From Chloroflexota bacterium (GTDB lineage: Bacteria; Chloroflexota; UBA11872), in assembly GCA_022824865.1 (NCBI GenBank), contig JAJDZD010000028.1, positions 16,341-80,340 on the forward strand: a stretch of DNA of 64,000 nt. Direction: 5' to 3'. The notes beneath the pieces were generated by a model. That model saw nothing but the letters and a program-made list of their open reading frames with translations. It was not told the DNA's origin and did no database searches. A program made the translations under genes and the position numbers. This document shows, piece after piece, positions 22,999 to 32,381 of this stretch. Every line of letters begins with the position of its first letter. Position 1 is the stretch's first letter.

Positions 22999-23888
22999 TG
23001 GGCGCCGTCCGTCCCTCCTGGCCGCCAGGCTGCGAGTGCACGCAGCACACCGCCACAGCCCAGGATCAGGATTCCGGCCAGCACCACGGCACGCAACGGC
23101 CATGGATCACGAACGTGGTGCTTAGCGTAATAGCGCCACATCGCCCGGTAGAACTCGAACCTCGTTCGGAGCGGACGCTGGCGCGACGACTGCCGCTTGT
23201 GGTGCCATACGCGCGCCGCTGGCACATACAGGGTGCGCCAGCCAGCGGTGGCCATCCGGCGTTGCAGATCCAGGTCATCGCCGTACATGAAGAACCCGGG
23301 ATCAAATCCGCCAACAGCCTCAAAAGCCTGCCGGCGAACCATCAGGCAGGCGCCGGAAACGGCGTCGATCTCGGTCACGCATGTGCCGGTGGGCTCACCG
23401 GGGTTGTAAGGCCTGGAAATACCTCGGCGGAAAAGGCGCGACGATCCAAGGAGACGGTGCACGGCGTTAGCCGGACGCGGAAAGTGCCTGCGGCCGGCGG
23501 GGTCCAGGCTTCCGTCGGACAACGTCAGCCGCGGCCCCACGGCGGCGGCGTCCGAACGACGCGCGAACTCCTTGGCCAGCACGGCGATCGACTCGGGCTC
23601 GGGCTCGGTATCGGGGTTGAGGAACAGGATTAGCGGTGCGCTGGTGGCGGCGGCCCCTATGTTATTGGCGCCCCCGAAGCCGAGGGCCGGCGACCCGCGG
23701 ATTGCTCGCACGTCGCCGCGGGCCAGCAGCATTGGCCAGGTGTCGTCGCCAAAACCGTTGTCCACGACAACGACTTCCAGCTCGAGCGAACCGCCGGCGG
23801 CCGCCAGACGATCGAGGCAGCGTTCCAGCAGATCGCGGACATTGAAGGTGGTGATGACGACCGTGACGTCGGCGGAAGCGGCGCTCAT
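22995..23888 (-). CDS. Glycosyltransferase family 2
   Basis: Inverting GT-A glycosyltransferase, probably extending the lipid-linked polysaccharide. The 297-residue protein (ATG 23888, overlapping the upstream stop by 4 nt) begins VTVVITTFNVRDLLERCLDRL, has VVVVDNGFGDDT, the DxD-type LFLNPDTEPEPES, and the acceptor-side GACLMVRRQAFEAVGGFDPG and GDDLDLQRRMATAGWR motifs typical of rhamnosyltransferase-like GT2 enzymes. A C-terminal hydrophobic helix (AVVLAGILILGCGGVLRAL) suggests membrane association. Sugar specificity is unknown. Confidence 0.9.
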   Translation of the reverse strand: MSAASADVTVVITTFNVRDLLERCLDRLAAAGGSLELEVVVVDNGFGDDTWPMLLARGDVRAIRGSPALGFGGANNIGAAATSAPLILFLNPDTEPEPESIAVLAKEFARRSDAAAVGPRLTLSDGSLDPAGRRHFPRPANAVHRLLGSSRLFRRGISRPYNPGEPTGTCVTEIDAVSGACLMVRRQAFEAVGGFDPGFFMYGDDLDLQRRMATAGWRTLYVPAARVWHHKRQSSRQRPLRTRFEFYRAMWRYYAKHHVRDPWPLRAVVLAGILILGCGGVLRALAAWRPGGTDGAQ

Positions 23889-24826
23889 CTCCGCCACCGA
23901 CGGGATATGCCAGCGACGAACCCGCTCATCTTGGCGATGTCCCCAACGATCCGTAGAGCCGGCGTCAGCGCACCGCTCGCTAGCGGGTTCACGCCGGCGG
24001 TCTGGCGGATCATGGCCGGGGCACGGCGCAGGGAACGGCCCAGATACGCGCCGGCTAGAAGGACCAGCAGTGTCCGGGCGGCAGGCGACGGATGCTGGAG
24101 CAGCGTCCAACCCAGCCCGTAGGCCCCATACCGCAGAACGTGGCGCGGCGCCAGCATCCCCACGTGACCATCGCCTGCCGCGTACAGGAAATACTGGCGG
24201 AAGAAAGCTCCAACGTTGGAACGGGGACGAATACCAACGTCCGCGCCCGGGGCATGGCGAAACCAGCCACCGCCGCGCCAGATCGCGCGGTCCAGCCACA
24301 GATCCTCGCCGTGGGCCAGCCACTCCGGATAGCCGCCGACGCGCTCCAGCCATTCGCGGCGGAACAGCGCCGATCCGCTGCTGGGCGGATAGCGCGCTGG
24401 GTCGATCTCCCGCGCCAGCGGCAGCGCCACCGCGCCTAATGCCGCCTCGAACGTCGTGTGCGGCGCGGCCAGGATGTATCCGTACGACCCGGCGGCCAGC
24501 GGCTCGTCCTGCACGGCCGCAACGAGAGACCTCAGCCACTCGGGCGACCGCTTGAGTCCGGCGTCGGTCACCGCTACCAATGGCGCCTCGGTAGCGGCGA
24601 TGGCCCGATTGCGTCCGGCGGAAATGTTCGTCCCAGGTGCCTGAAGCAGCTTGAATCGTGAATCGCCTTCAGCCGCGGCGGAAAGCGCCTCAAAGGTCCC
24701 GTCGTCAGATCCGCCGTCCACAATCACGACTTCGTCGGCCGCGAGCGACTGTTCCCCTAGACTTGCCACCAGCGAGGCCGCGTCGGCCGCTTCGTTCTTC
24801 ACGGTCGCGCAGACCGCGATCCTCAC
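23885..24826 (-). CDS. Glycosyltransferase family 2
   Basis: GT-A fold enzyme in the polysaccharide cluster. The 313-residue protein starts MRIAVCATVKNEAADAASLV and shows DEVVIVDGGSDDGT, SAGRNRAIAATEAPLVAVTDAG (the DxD position reads TDAG, only one aspartate) and GEDLWLDRAIWRGG, the likely catalytic-base region. Two hydrophobic stretches near 240-265 may associate with the membrane. Both ends overlap neighbours by 4 nt, so it is co-translated in the operon. Confidence 0.87.
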   Translation of the reverse strand: MRIAVCATVKNEAADAASLVASLGEQSLAADEVVIVDGGSDDGTFEALSAAAEGDSRFKLLQAPGTNISAGRNRAIAATEAPLVAVTDAGLKRSPEWLRSLVAAVQDEPLAAGSYGYILAAPHTTFEAALGAVALPLAREIDPARYPPSSGSALFRREWLERVGGYPEWLAHGEDLWLDRAIWRGGGWFRHAPGADVGIRPRSNVGAFFRQYFLYAAGDGHVGMLAPRHVLRYGAYGLGWTLLQHPSPAARTLLVLLAGAYLGRSLRRAPAMIRQTAGVNPLASGALTPALRIVGDIAKMSGFVAGISRRWRR

Positions 24827-26037
24827 CGTACCGCTCCGGCCGCTGCCGGCTCAGGTAGGCCGGCATACGCATCCAGCACCTGCTGACCCACAACCGCGGC
24901 GGCGTGTTCGCTCTTGACGAACGCGAATCCAGCCTCCGCCGCCTGCGCACAGACCGCTGGGTCTGTGGCCAGGGTCGTGACCTCCTCCACGAATTCGTCC
25001 GGCCCGCTCGCCAACGCCACGCCGATCCCGTCGCGTGTCGGCAGTCCAACGTATCCCTGCGCTCGGGCCACCACCGGCCGGCCCGCCGCCAGGGCCGACA
25101 GGACTTTGTACGGCGCGCCGGCTGCGACCGACGTTGGGGAAACCGCGAGCCAGCAACGCTCATACTCCCGGTCGATGTCGTCCACGGTCCCCCCCAGGAT
25201 GGATCCCACGGGAGCGATCGGATGAAGACCCTCTGAGCGTGGCCCGACGACCCGGAGTTCGGCTGACGGAATCCGTCGCGCAACGGTTGGCCAAACCCGA
25301 CCAAAGAGCCACTCGGCCGCCATGATGTTCGGGCGGTAGGCAAAGTTCGCGGCAAAGAGAACGCGCGGATGCTCGGCCCGGCCGTCCGTACCTGGCTTGG
25401 CTTTCCCGGTCCGCACCGGATGAGGGATATAGGTCGGCGCCTTGGCGCCCAATGCGGCTAGGCCCGCCCTGTCGTCGGGCGACGACGCAACGGCCAAGTC
25501 CACCGTCTGCGCAATCCAGGCCTCCACCTGACGCAGCAGACCCGCCTGCCGGCGGGCCCACCAGGCGCGCGGACTCGTGCTCGTCCCCGCCAGCATCCGC
25601 TGCAACATCCACTCAATGTTGTGCGCGTCGTAAACCACCCGTGGTCGTTCGCATGTGCGCGGCGCCGCGGTCCAGGCGTCGTGAATCAGCGGCGCCAGTT
25701 GCGCCTGGGCCACGTGCACGGCGTGATACTCGCCGTCGCTCAGGAGCATCTGGACACGTCCGCGCAGGATGCGGGACCCGTGGCGAATCAGTAGATCCGG
25801 AACGCCCCCGCGCCATCCGCCCAGCAGTCGCCGCCATGGCTTGGGCGGCGCCGCGCGCACCTGGATGATCCGGCCCATGCACGAAGGCGCTGGGACCGGC
25901 GGCGCCCCAGGCCGATCGAGCGTCACCAGGTCCACCCGGTGCTCGCTCGCCAGCGCTTCCAGAAGCAGGCCGTTTCGAATCGCCGCGCCGTGCGTTGCCG
26001 GCCACGGTGACGTGGACGTGATCGCCAGGATGTTCAC
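24823..26037 (-). CDS. Glycosyltransferase, GT-B fold (group 1/GT4 type)
   Basis: Retaining GT-B glycosyltransferase. The 404-residue protein begins MNILAITSTSPWPATHGAAIRNG, a common N-terminal glycine-containing loop, has VVYDAHNIEWMLQRM in the N-terminal domain and the C-terminal donor domain with FAANFAYRPNIMAAEWLF, LRVVGPRSEG, and VSPTSVAAGAPYKVLSALAAGRPVVA, matching the E-x7-E region although the first Glu is not evident. It resembles sugar transferases of the PEP-CTERM/exosortase-associated class. The start overlaps the next gene by 4 nt. Confidence 0.87.
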   Translation of the reverse strand: MNILAITSTSPWPATHGAAIRNGLLLEALASEHRVDLVTLDRPGAPPVPAPSCMGRIIQVRAAPPKPWRRLLGGWRGGVPDLLIRHGSRILRGRVQMLLSDGEYHAVHVAQAQLAPLIHDAWTAAPRTCERPRVVYDAHNIEWMLQRMLAGTSTSPRAWWARRQAGLLRQVEAWIAQTVDLAVASSPDDRAGLAALGAKAPTYIPHPVRTGKAKPGTDGRAEHPRVLFAANFAYRPNIMAAEWLFGRVWPTVARRIPSAELRVVGPRSEGLHPIAPVGSILGGTVDDIDREYERCWLAVSPTSVAAGAPYKVLSALAAGRPVVARAQGYVGLPTRDGIGVALASGPDEFVEEVTTLATDPAVCAQAAEAGFAFVKSEHAAAVVGQQVLDAYAGLPEPAAAGAVR

Positions 26038-27101
26038 GCGTGAGCCTCATACACCGCCAGCGTGTCCCGCGCCGTTCGTTCCCAGCTGAATTCCGCGGCC
26101 CGCGCGCGGCCTCGAGCGCCCAGCGAGGCCCGCAGTCCCTCGTCGTCGGCCAGTTGATCGATGGCCGCGGTCAAACCTTCGATGTCCTTGGGTTCGAGCA
26201 GCAGCGCGTCCTCGCCAACCACTTCCGGTACGGTGCCCGCCCTGGCCGCGATCACCGGCGTCCCGCATGTCATGGCCTCCACCGCTGCCAGGCCAAACCC
26301 CTCGTCGAGCGACGGCATGAGCACAAACTCCGCCTGGGTCAGAAGACGAACGAGCATTCCGTCACTTACGCGCCCGAGAAACCGCACGGCGTCGGTTCGC
26401 GGTTTGGCTCGCACGGCGCGCACAATCTCCGCCCCCCGGTAGCCAAGCGCCCCCGCAACCAAGAGCGTTCCCTGCCGAGCAAACGTCGACGCGCCAAAGG
26501 CGCGTGACGCCAGCTCCACGTTCTTGCGCGGCTGAATCGTTCCAACCATCAGCGCGAACGGTCCAGGCCAGATCCGACGGTCGCACGCGTCGCTGGCCGC
26601 CAACAGCCCTGGCGCGTTTGGAATAACCGTGAGGCGAGCTTCATCCACGAGATCGCGTTCCAGGATCGCCGCACGCACATGTTCGGAAAGAACGATCACA
26701 GCTCGTGCCCGCCGCCAACTCCGAACGGCCCCTGCATAGTGCCGCCGACTTGCCGCGGCGTGAGTTTCGGGATGTGTGAGAAACGAAATGTCGTGAACGG
26801 TTACGACCGCGGGGGTCTGGACGCCGTTTGGAATTCCATGATCCGGATAGTGCACCAGATCTATCCCGCGTAACGCGCGCGGCAGCAGGAACCGTTCAAG
26901 CCGCCCGCGAACGGGGGCGAACGCCGTACGCATGGGAAGCGACGGCCTGCCCGGGAGTCCACCGCGCCGGTCCACCAGCAACTCGATGTCAAGGCCATCC
27001 TGCGGCAGGGCCGCCAGCGCCTCCTGCAACCGCCAGATGTAGCGCCCGATGCCGGCCTGATCGTGCCGCAGCATCCGCCCGTCCAGCGCCATCGTCCTCA
27101 T
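26034..27101 (-). CDS. Glycosyltransferase family 4
   Basis: GT-B retaining glycosyltransferase, resembling mannosyltransferases. The start at ATG 27101 (MRTMALDGRMLRHDQAGIGRY) overlaps the upstream stop by 4 nt; 86 codons of open frame before it have no likeness to the family. The 355-residue protein has the N-terminal GIGRYIWRL loop, VVTVHDISFLTHPE, then FALMVGTIQPRKN (donor domain start), and FVLMPSLDEGFGLAAVEAMTCGTPVIA containing the E-x7-E catalytic motif. Sugar unknown. Confidence 0.91.
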   Translation of the reverse strand: MRTMALDGRMLRHDQAGIGRYIWRLQEALAALPQDGLDIELLVDRRGGLPGRPSLPMRTAFAPVRGRLERFLLPRALRGIDLVHYPDHGIPNGVQTPAVVTVHDISFLTHPETHAAASRRHYAGAVRSWRRARAVIVLSEHVRAAILERDLVDEARLTVIPNAPGLLAASDACDRRIWPGPFALMVGTIQPRKNVELASRAFGASTFARQGTLLVAGALGYRGAEIVRAVRAKPRTDAVRFLGRVSDGMLVRLLTQAEFVLMPSLDEGFGLAAVEAMTCGTPVIAARAGTVPEVVGEDALLLEPKDIEGLTAAIDQLADDEGLRASLGARGRARAAEFSWERTARDTLAVYEAHA

Positions 27102-28483
27102 GCGGGACTCAATGTTCTCCGAGACGCCCAAGCCACGACCAGACCGACAAGCCCACCCACGAGAAACACCAGATGCGGAAAGCTGACGATGTGATGATCG
27201 AACATGCCTGCCACAACAAACGCCGTCAGCGAGGCAATCAGCGGCCGCAACGCCGGATCTGCGGCGGCGGTCTTCACGGCCGCCTGGGCCGCGCCGCCGA
27301 CCAGAGCCAGGTGCGTCAGCGCGGCAAACAGGCCCGCGCGCTCCGCCAGCCACAGCCACGCATTCGAAACCCCGGCAAAAACGTCCGGATGCGGCGCCTC
27401 GCCATATCCCACGCCCAACAGCGGAAATCGGCTGATCACGCGGAACGCCTCTCGAATCTCGTCAAGTCGCAGGGCCGCCGAACGGTCCCCGCCCAGCAAG
27501 CCCTGGCGAATTCGTTCAAATGGTTCCACCGGCGCGGCCGCCACCGCCGCGCCCAGCACCGCCGCCGCCGCGGCCGCCAGGCGCGGTCGCACCAGCGCCA
27601 GCCACGCCAGCAGACCGGCGGCGGAGGCAATCCAGCTTGCACGGGAAATGGTCAACGCCAAGGCCACACCGATCAGCATTACGGCGGCCAGTCCCAGCGC
27701 GGTGCGACGCTGGCCCTCGCCAATCCACGTCAATCCAAACGGCAACGCCGCCGCCAGGGTGACGCCCAAAACGTTCGGATCGACCAGCAACCCCGTGGCT
27801 CGCGGCGTGACTTGGTCTGGCAGAAAACGCGCGACGCCCGTGGTCGGGTACCCCGCCGTTCCGATCGATTCAAGAAACTGGATTCCCACCGCCCCCGCCA
27901 GGTGCAGAACGATTGCGACGCCGGCCTGCAGGGCCGCCGCCGCCGTGACCAGAGAGCCGAGGGTCCGCAGGGAATTCGTCCCTGCCCACGACACCGCAAC
28001 CGCCGGCGGAACCAGCGCGTAGAGCGACATTTTCACCGCCAACTGCGCCGCCTCGCCGTCGCTCGACGCGCCAAAGGCTGCCGCACCGGCCGCCAAGGGC
28101 AACGTCGCCCCCAGAGCCACCACGACCAAGAGCCATTGAGGAATCAGGTTCCATTCGCGACCTGACGCCGGCCGGCCCCGGATAGCTCGAATCACGGTGC
28201 CAGCCACCGCCACCGCCACAATCACGTCCAGAACCGGCGGCTGCACGCCAACCCGCTGCGGCATCACGAGGAACGGAGCCAGCATGGCAACCAGCAGAGC
28301 CGCCGTGAGGCCCCACGCCGGTTTCGCAAGGCCCAGGGCGACGCCCAACGCGGCCATCGTGCCTGCCAGCGCCGCCGGCGGCGTTCGAGCGCCCGCGAGT
28401 ACACCGGCCAGGACTGCGGCTGCGGCTAGCGCCGCGAATGTCGTCAGCGGTGGGCCTGCGCTGGACAGCCTGGCGACGATCAC
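27098..28483 (-). CDS. O-antigen ligase/polymerase-like (Wzy/WaaL) membrane protein
   Basis: Probable polymerase or ligase for the polysaccharide made by this cluster. The 461-residue product is almost entirely hydrophobic, with about 10-12 predicted membrane helices. It contains the O-antigen ligase family region: TGLLVDPNVLGVTLAAALPF followed by ALALTISRASWIASAAGLLAW, and a later extracytoplasmic loop FPLLGVGYGEAPHPDVFAGVSNAWL with conserved Gly and His, as in PF04932 proteins. Polymerase and ligase cannot be told apart from sequence. Confidence 0.85.
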   Translation of the reverse strand: MIVARLSSAGPPLTTFAALAAAAVLAGVLAGARTPPAALAGTMAALGVALGLAKPAWGLTAALLVAMLAPFLVMPQRVGVQPPVLDVIVAVAVAGTVIRAIRGRPASGREWNLIPQWLLVVVALGATLPLAAGAAAFGASSDGEAAQLAVKMSLYALVPPAVAVSWAGTNSLRTLGSLVTAAAALQAGVAIVLHLAGAVGIQFLESIGTAGYPTTGVARFLPDQVTPRATGLLVDPNVLGVTLAAALPFGLTWIGEGQRRTALGLAAVMLIGVALALTISRASWIASAAGLLAWLALVRPRLAAAAAAVLGAAVAAAPVEPFERIRQGLLGGDRSAALRLDEIREAFRVISRFPLLGVGYGEAPHPDVFAGVSNAWLWLAERAGLFAALTHLALVGGAAQAAVKTAAADPALRPLIASLTAFVVAGMFDHHIVSFPHLVFLVGGLVGLVVAWASRRTLSPA

Positions 28484-28513
28484 CGCCTGTGCGCGTGCGG
28501 ACCCGGGCGGCCG

Positions 28514-28888
28514 CTACCCGTTGTCCGCGTCGGCGTCTCCGGCCTTGGCGACCGTTTCGCGTGCCTTCCAGGCCTCGTAGGCGGCCTGATCCACCAGTTC
28601 GCCGCCCTCAATGGTGTAGTCGCCGGTATAGGCCCGACCCGCATCGAACACCAGGTACAGGTTGATTGTTCGAAAGCTCTTGGCCCCAATGATGTCTTTG
28701 TTCGTCGTGTAGTGCGACGCCCCGTCGCCGGCCCCCTCGAACTCTGGTGACAGGTCGGCGTTCGGATCCACGCGAACGTCGATGATCTCGTCCGCGTACT
28801 TGCTCTTGACGTAGAAATGCCACGCCGTGTCGACAGGCTCCTTCGATCCGCCGTCACCGCCGCCGAAGAGTCGCCGAAAAAACCCCAT
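28514..28888 (-). CDS. Conserved hypothetical protein, small acidic
   Basis: Unrecognised function. The 124-residue acidic protein starts MGFFRRLFGGGDGG and has no signal peptide or membrane helix. A good ribosome site (GGTGGAGGACAACG then ATG) supports the start. It contains a mixed alpha/beta pattern with FYVKSKYADEIIDVRVDP and SFRTINLYLVFDAGRAYTGDY, and an acidic tail. It sits between a GT2 gene and the O-antigen ligase-like gene but does not look like a glycan enzyme; it may simply be carried in the operon. Confidence 0.7.
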   Translation of the reverse strand: MGFFRRLFGGGDGGSKEPVDTAWHFYVKSKYADEIIDVRVDPNADLSPEFEGAGDGASHYTTNKDIIGAKSFRTINLYLVFDAGRAYTGDYTIEGGELVDQAAYEAWKARETVAKAGDADADNG

Positions 28889-28906
28889 CGTTGTCCTCCA
28901 CCTGCG

Positions 28907-29872
28907 TCAACGCTCGAGTAAGGCATCAATGTAGGCATCTGCCACGCGGCGTGAACGCTGGCGGCGCGACCGCTTGCTCCAGGCCCGGGGCAGATGCGCA
29001 ATCGACGCCAACTGGCCCGCCAGCGTGGCGCGCGCCGCTCGTCCCTGGATCGCGCGCAGCGCCGCAGCCATCAGTTTAAGCTGCGCCCAGGCAATCCGCC
29101 ACCACCCACGCCGCCACAGGAACCCAGGCATGTTCATTACCGCCACCAGCGGGCGATTGCGCGCCACCAGGTAACTGGCGATCGGTCCGCCGGCCGTGGC
29201 GCTCAGCCGGTGACGCACCACCGCCTCCGGCACATAGCGACATCGATGCCCCGCCATTTGCGCTCGCCAATCCAGATCAACGTCCTCGCAGTACATCACC
29301 AGGTCTTCGTCAAAGACGCCAACATCGTCGAACAGCTCGCGTCGATAGGCCGACGCCGCCGCGCAGGCGCCAAAAACCTCGCACGACTCGCGATAGACCG
29401 GACCGTCCGGCTGCCAGACCCCGCGATTGGCCGGCAGCCCGTTTCGGCCGAACGTGTCGCCGGCCGCGTGCAGGCGCGAGGGATCGTCGTACAGCAGGAT
29501 CCGCGAAGCCAGGAAGCTGGCGTCGGGCGCCGTCGCGAACGTGCGGTCCAACGCCGCCAGCCATCCGGGCTCTGGCACCGCGTCGTTGTTCAGCAGCGCA
29601 ACGAACTTCCCGCGCGCGACGTCAATCCCTCGATTGAGCGCGGCCGCAAGTCCTCGCTGACTCGGAAGTTCCACGACTCGGTCGTGGGGCCGCTGCGATT
29701 GCATCCAGGCCACCGTGTCGTCGTCCGAACCGTCGTCCACCACCACCACTTCAAAGTCCCGCAGTACTTGCTCGTCCAGACCGTCCAGTGCCTCTGCCAG
29801 CAGGTGCCGCCCGTTCCAGGTCGGAATCAGGACCGACCAGCGCGGCGCGTCTGCACCACTGCTGACCGTCAC
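28907..29872 (-). CDS. Glycosyltransferase family 2 (rhamnosyltransferase-like)
   Basis: The 321-residue GT-A protein starts at GTG 29872, directly after the rfbD stop. Motifs in order are WSVLIPTWNGRHLLAEALDGL, VVVVDDGSDDDTV, GLAAALNRGID, FVALLNNDAVPEPGWL (DxD-like), and a late EDVDLDWRAQMAGHRCRYVPE that matches the acceptor/catalytic region of rhamnosyl- and galactofuranosyl-type GT2 enzymes. The C-terminal 80 residues are basic and partly hydrophobic. Neighbouring rfbD suggests dTDP-rhamnose as one donor used in this pathway. Confidence 0.9.
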   Translation of the reverse strand: MTVSSGADAPRWSVLIPTWNGRHLLAEALDGLDEQVLRDFEVVVVDDGSDDDTVAWMQSQRPHDRVVELPSQRGLAAALNRGIDVARGKFVALLNNDAVPEPGWLAALDRTFATAPDASFLASRILLYDDPSRLHAAGDTFGRNGLPANRGVWQPDGPVYRESCEVFGACAAASAYRRELFDDVGVFDEDLVMYCEDVDLDWRAQMAGHRCRYVPEAVVRHRLSATAGGPIASYLVARNRPLVAVMNMPGFLWRRGWWRIAWAQLKLMAAALRAIQGRAARATLAGQLASIAHLPRAWSKRSRRQRSRRVADAYIDALLER

Positions 29873-30718
29873 CTACGCGGCCATCTCTCGGATGTGTGCC
29901 GTCAATGCCTCGCCCCAGGGACGTAGTGTCACCCCCACGGCCCGTGCCGTTTCGTTGGCAAGTTCGGCATTCGCCGGCACCGCCGCCGCGCGCGGAAACT
30001 CGCTGGCGCTGATCTCCTCCAGTTGGACATCCCGGTGGTCAAGACCGGCGAGAAACGCCGCCGCCCAGCCATACCAGCTGGTCGCCCCCTCATTGACCAG
30101 GTGATGCACGCCAAACGCCCCGGTCTCCGCCAGTTCCAGGATCGCGGCTGCCAGGTCGCCGGCATTCGTCGGATTGGCCACTTGGTCGCCCACGTACCGT
30201 AGTGGACCGTCCAGCGCATCCACGTTCGTCAGTCGGCTCAGAAAATTACGTCCCCACCGGCTATACAGCCAGCTCGTTCGCACCACGTACAGCCGCTCCA
30301 GGACCTGGCGGGCGGCCCGTTCGCCGTGCAGCTTCGTCCAGCCGTAGGCGCTCAATGGCGCGGCGTCGTCATACTCTAGGTAGGGACCGAGCTTCTTGCC
30401 GTCGAACACGTAGTTCGTGCTCACGTAGACCATCTGGGCGTTGGCGCGCTCGGCGGCCCGTGCGACGTTCCAGGTCCCCACGGCGTTGATTCGATACGCT
30501 TCCGCCCGATCGCGTTCGCAGCCGTCGACGTTCGTCGCCGCCGCCGCGTGGATGATCAGGCGCGGCGAGATCTCTCCAAGCGTTCGCTCCACCAGCGACG
30601 CGTTCGTTATGTCGAGTTGTGACCGGTTCAGCGTAACGGTCGTCTGCGCGTCCAGCCGCCGTGCCAACTCGATTCCCAATTGACCGCCGGCGCCTGTAAC
30701 GACCGTCGTGCCAGCCAC
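29873..30718 (-). CDS. rfbD: dTDP-4-dehydrorhamnose reductase
   Basis: RmlD reduces dTDP-4-keto-L-rhamnose to dTDP-L-rhamnose with NAD(P)H. The 281-residue SDR protein starts at GTG 30718, has the nucleotide motif VVTGAGGQLGIELAR, LDITNASLV, IIHAAAATNVDGCE, VYVSTNYVFDG with the catalytic Thr/Ser, and the YGWTKLHGE Y-x3-K pair. GVHHLVNEGATSWYGWA near the C terminus fits RmlD. The other rml genes are not in the window, so they must lie elsewhere. Confidence 0.92.
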   Translation of the reverse strand: MAGTTVVTGAGGQLGIELARRLDAQTTVTLNRSQLDITNASLVERTLGEISPRLIIHAAAATNVDGCERDRAEAYRINAVGTWNVARAAERANAQMVYVSTNYVFDGKKLGPYLEYDDAAPLSAYGWTKLHGERAARQVLERLYVVRTSWLYSRWGRNFLSRLTNVDALDGPLRYVGDQVANPTNAGDLAAAILELAETGAFGVHHLVNEGATSWYGWAAAFLAGLDHRDVQLEEISASEFPRAAAVPANAELANETARAVGVTLRPWGEALTAHIREMAA

Positions 30719-30719
30719 G

Positions 30720-30998
30720 TTAGGACTCCGAATCGCCTGATCCCGAATCGGCGTACATCAGCCCAACCGCAAACGCCGCCGTAACCACCGCCACGGCCAC
30801 CAGGCCCGCGTATTGCGCCACGCCCAGCGCACGTCCGGCCGACACCATGAAGACCAGCGCCGTAAGGACCGCCGCCAACACAAGAAACGCAATCACGGCG
30901 GGGCGGCGGAAAAATGTCAATCGGGAGCGCAGAAAATCACCGTCCAGGTTGCGTATCCGGTGCGCGTACCCTGGAGGGCTATCATACCAGCGTGGCAT
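30720..30998 (-). CDS. Small two-helix membrane protein
   Basis: The 92-residue product has two hydrophobic segments (about 34-53, AVIAFLVLAAVLTALVFMVS, and 60-80, VAQYAGLVAVAVVTAAFAVG) and an acidic Ser-rich tail. It resembles no family I can name. It begins about 40 nt from the divergent miaB start and its stop abuts rfbD, so it would be the first gene of the polysaccharide operon. Confidence 0.6.
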   Translation of the reverse strand: MPRWYDSPPGYAHRIRNLDGDFLRSRLTFFRRPAVIAFLVLAAVLTALVFMVSAGRALGVAQYAGLVAVAVVTAAFAVGLMYADSGSGDSES

Positions 30999-31036
30999 TT
31001 CGGCCCTCGGCCGCTACACAAGGTTCCATTCGTTCG

Positions 31037-32374
<1,338 letters not shown>

Positions 32375-32381
32375 CGCCCTC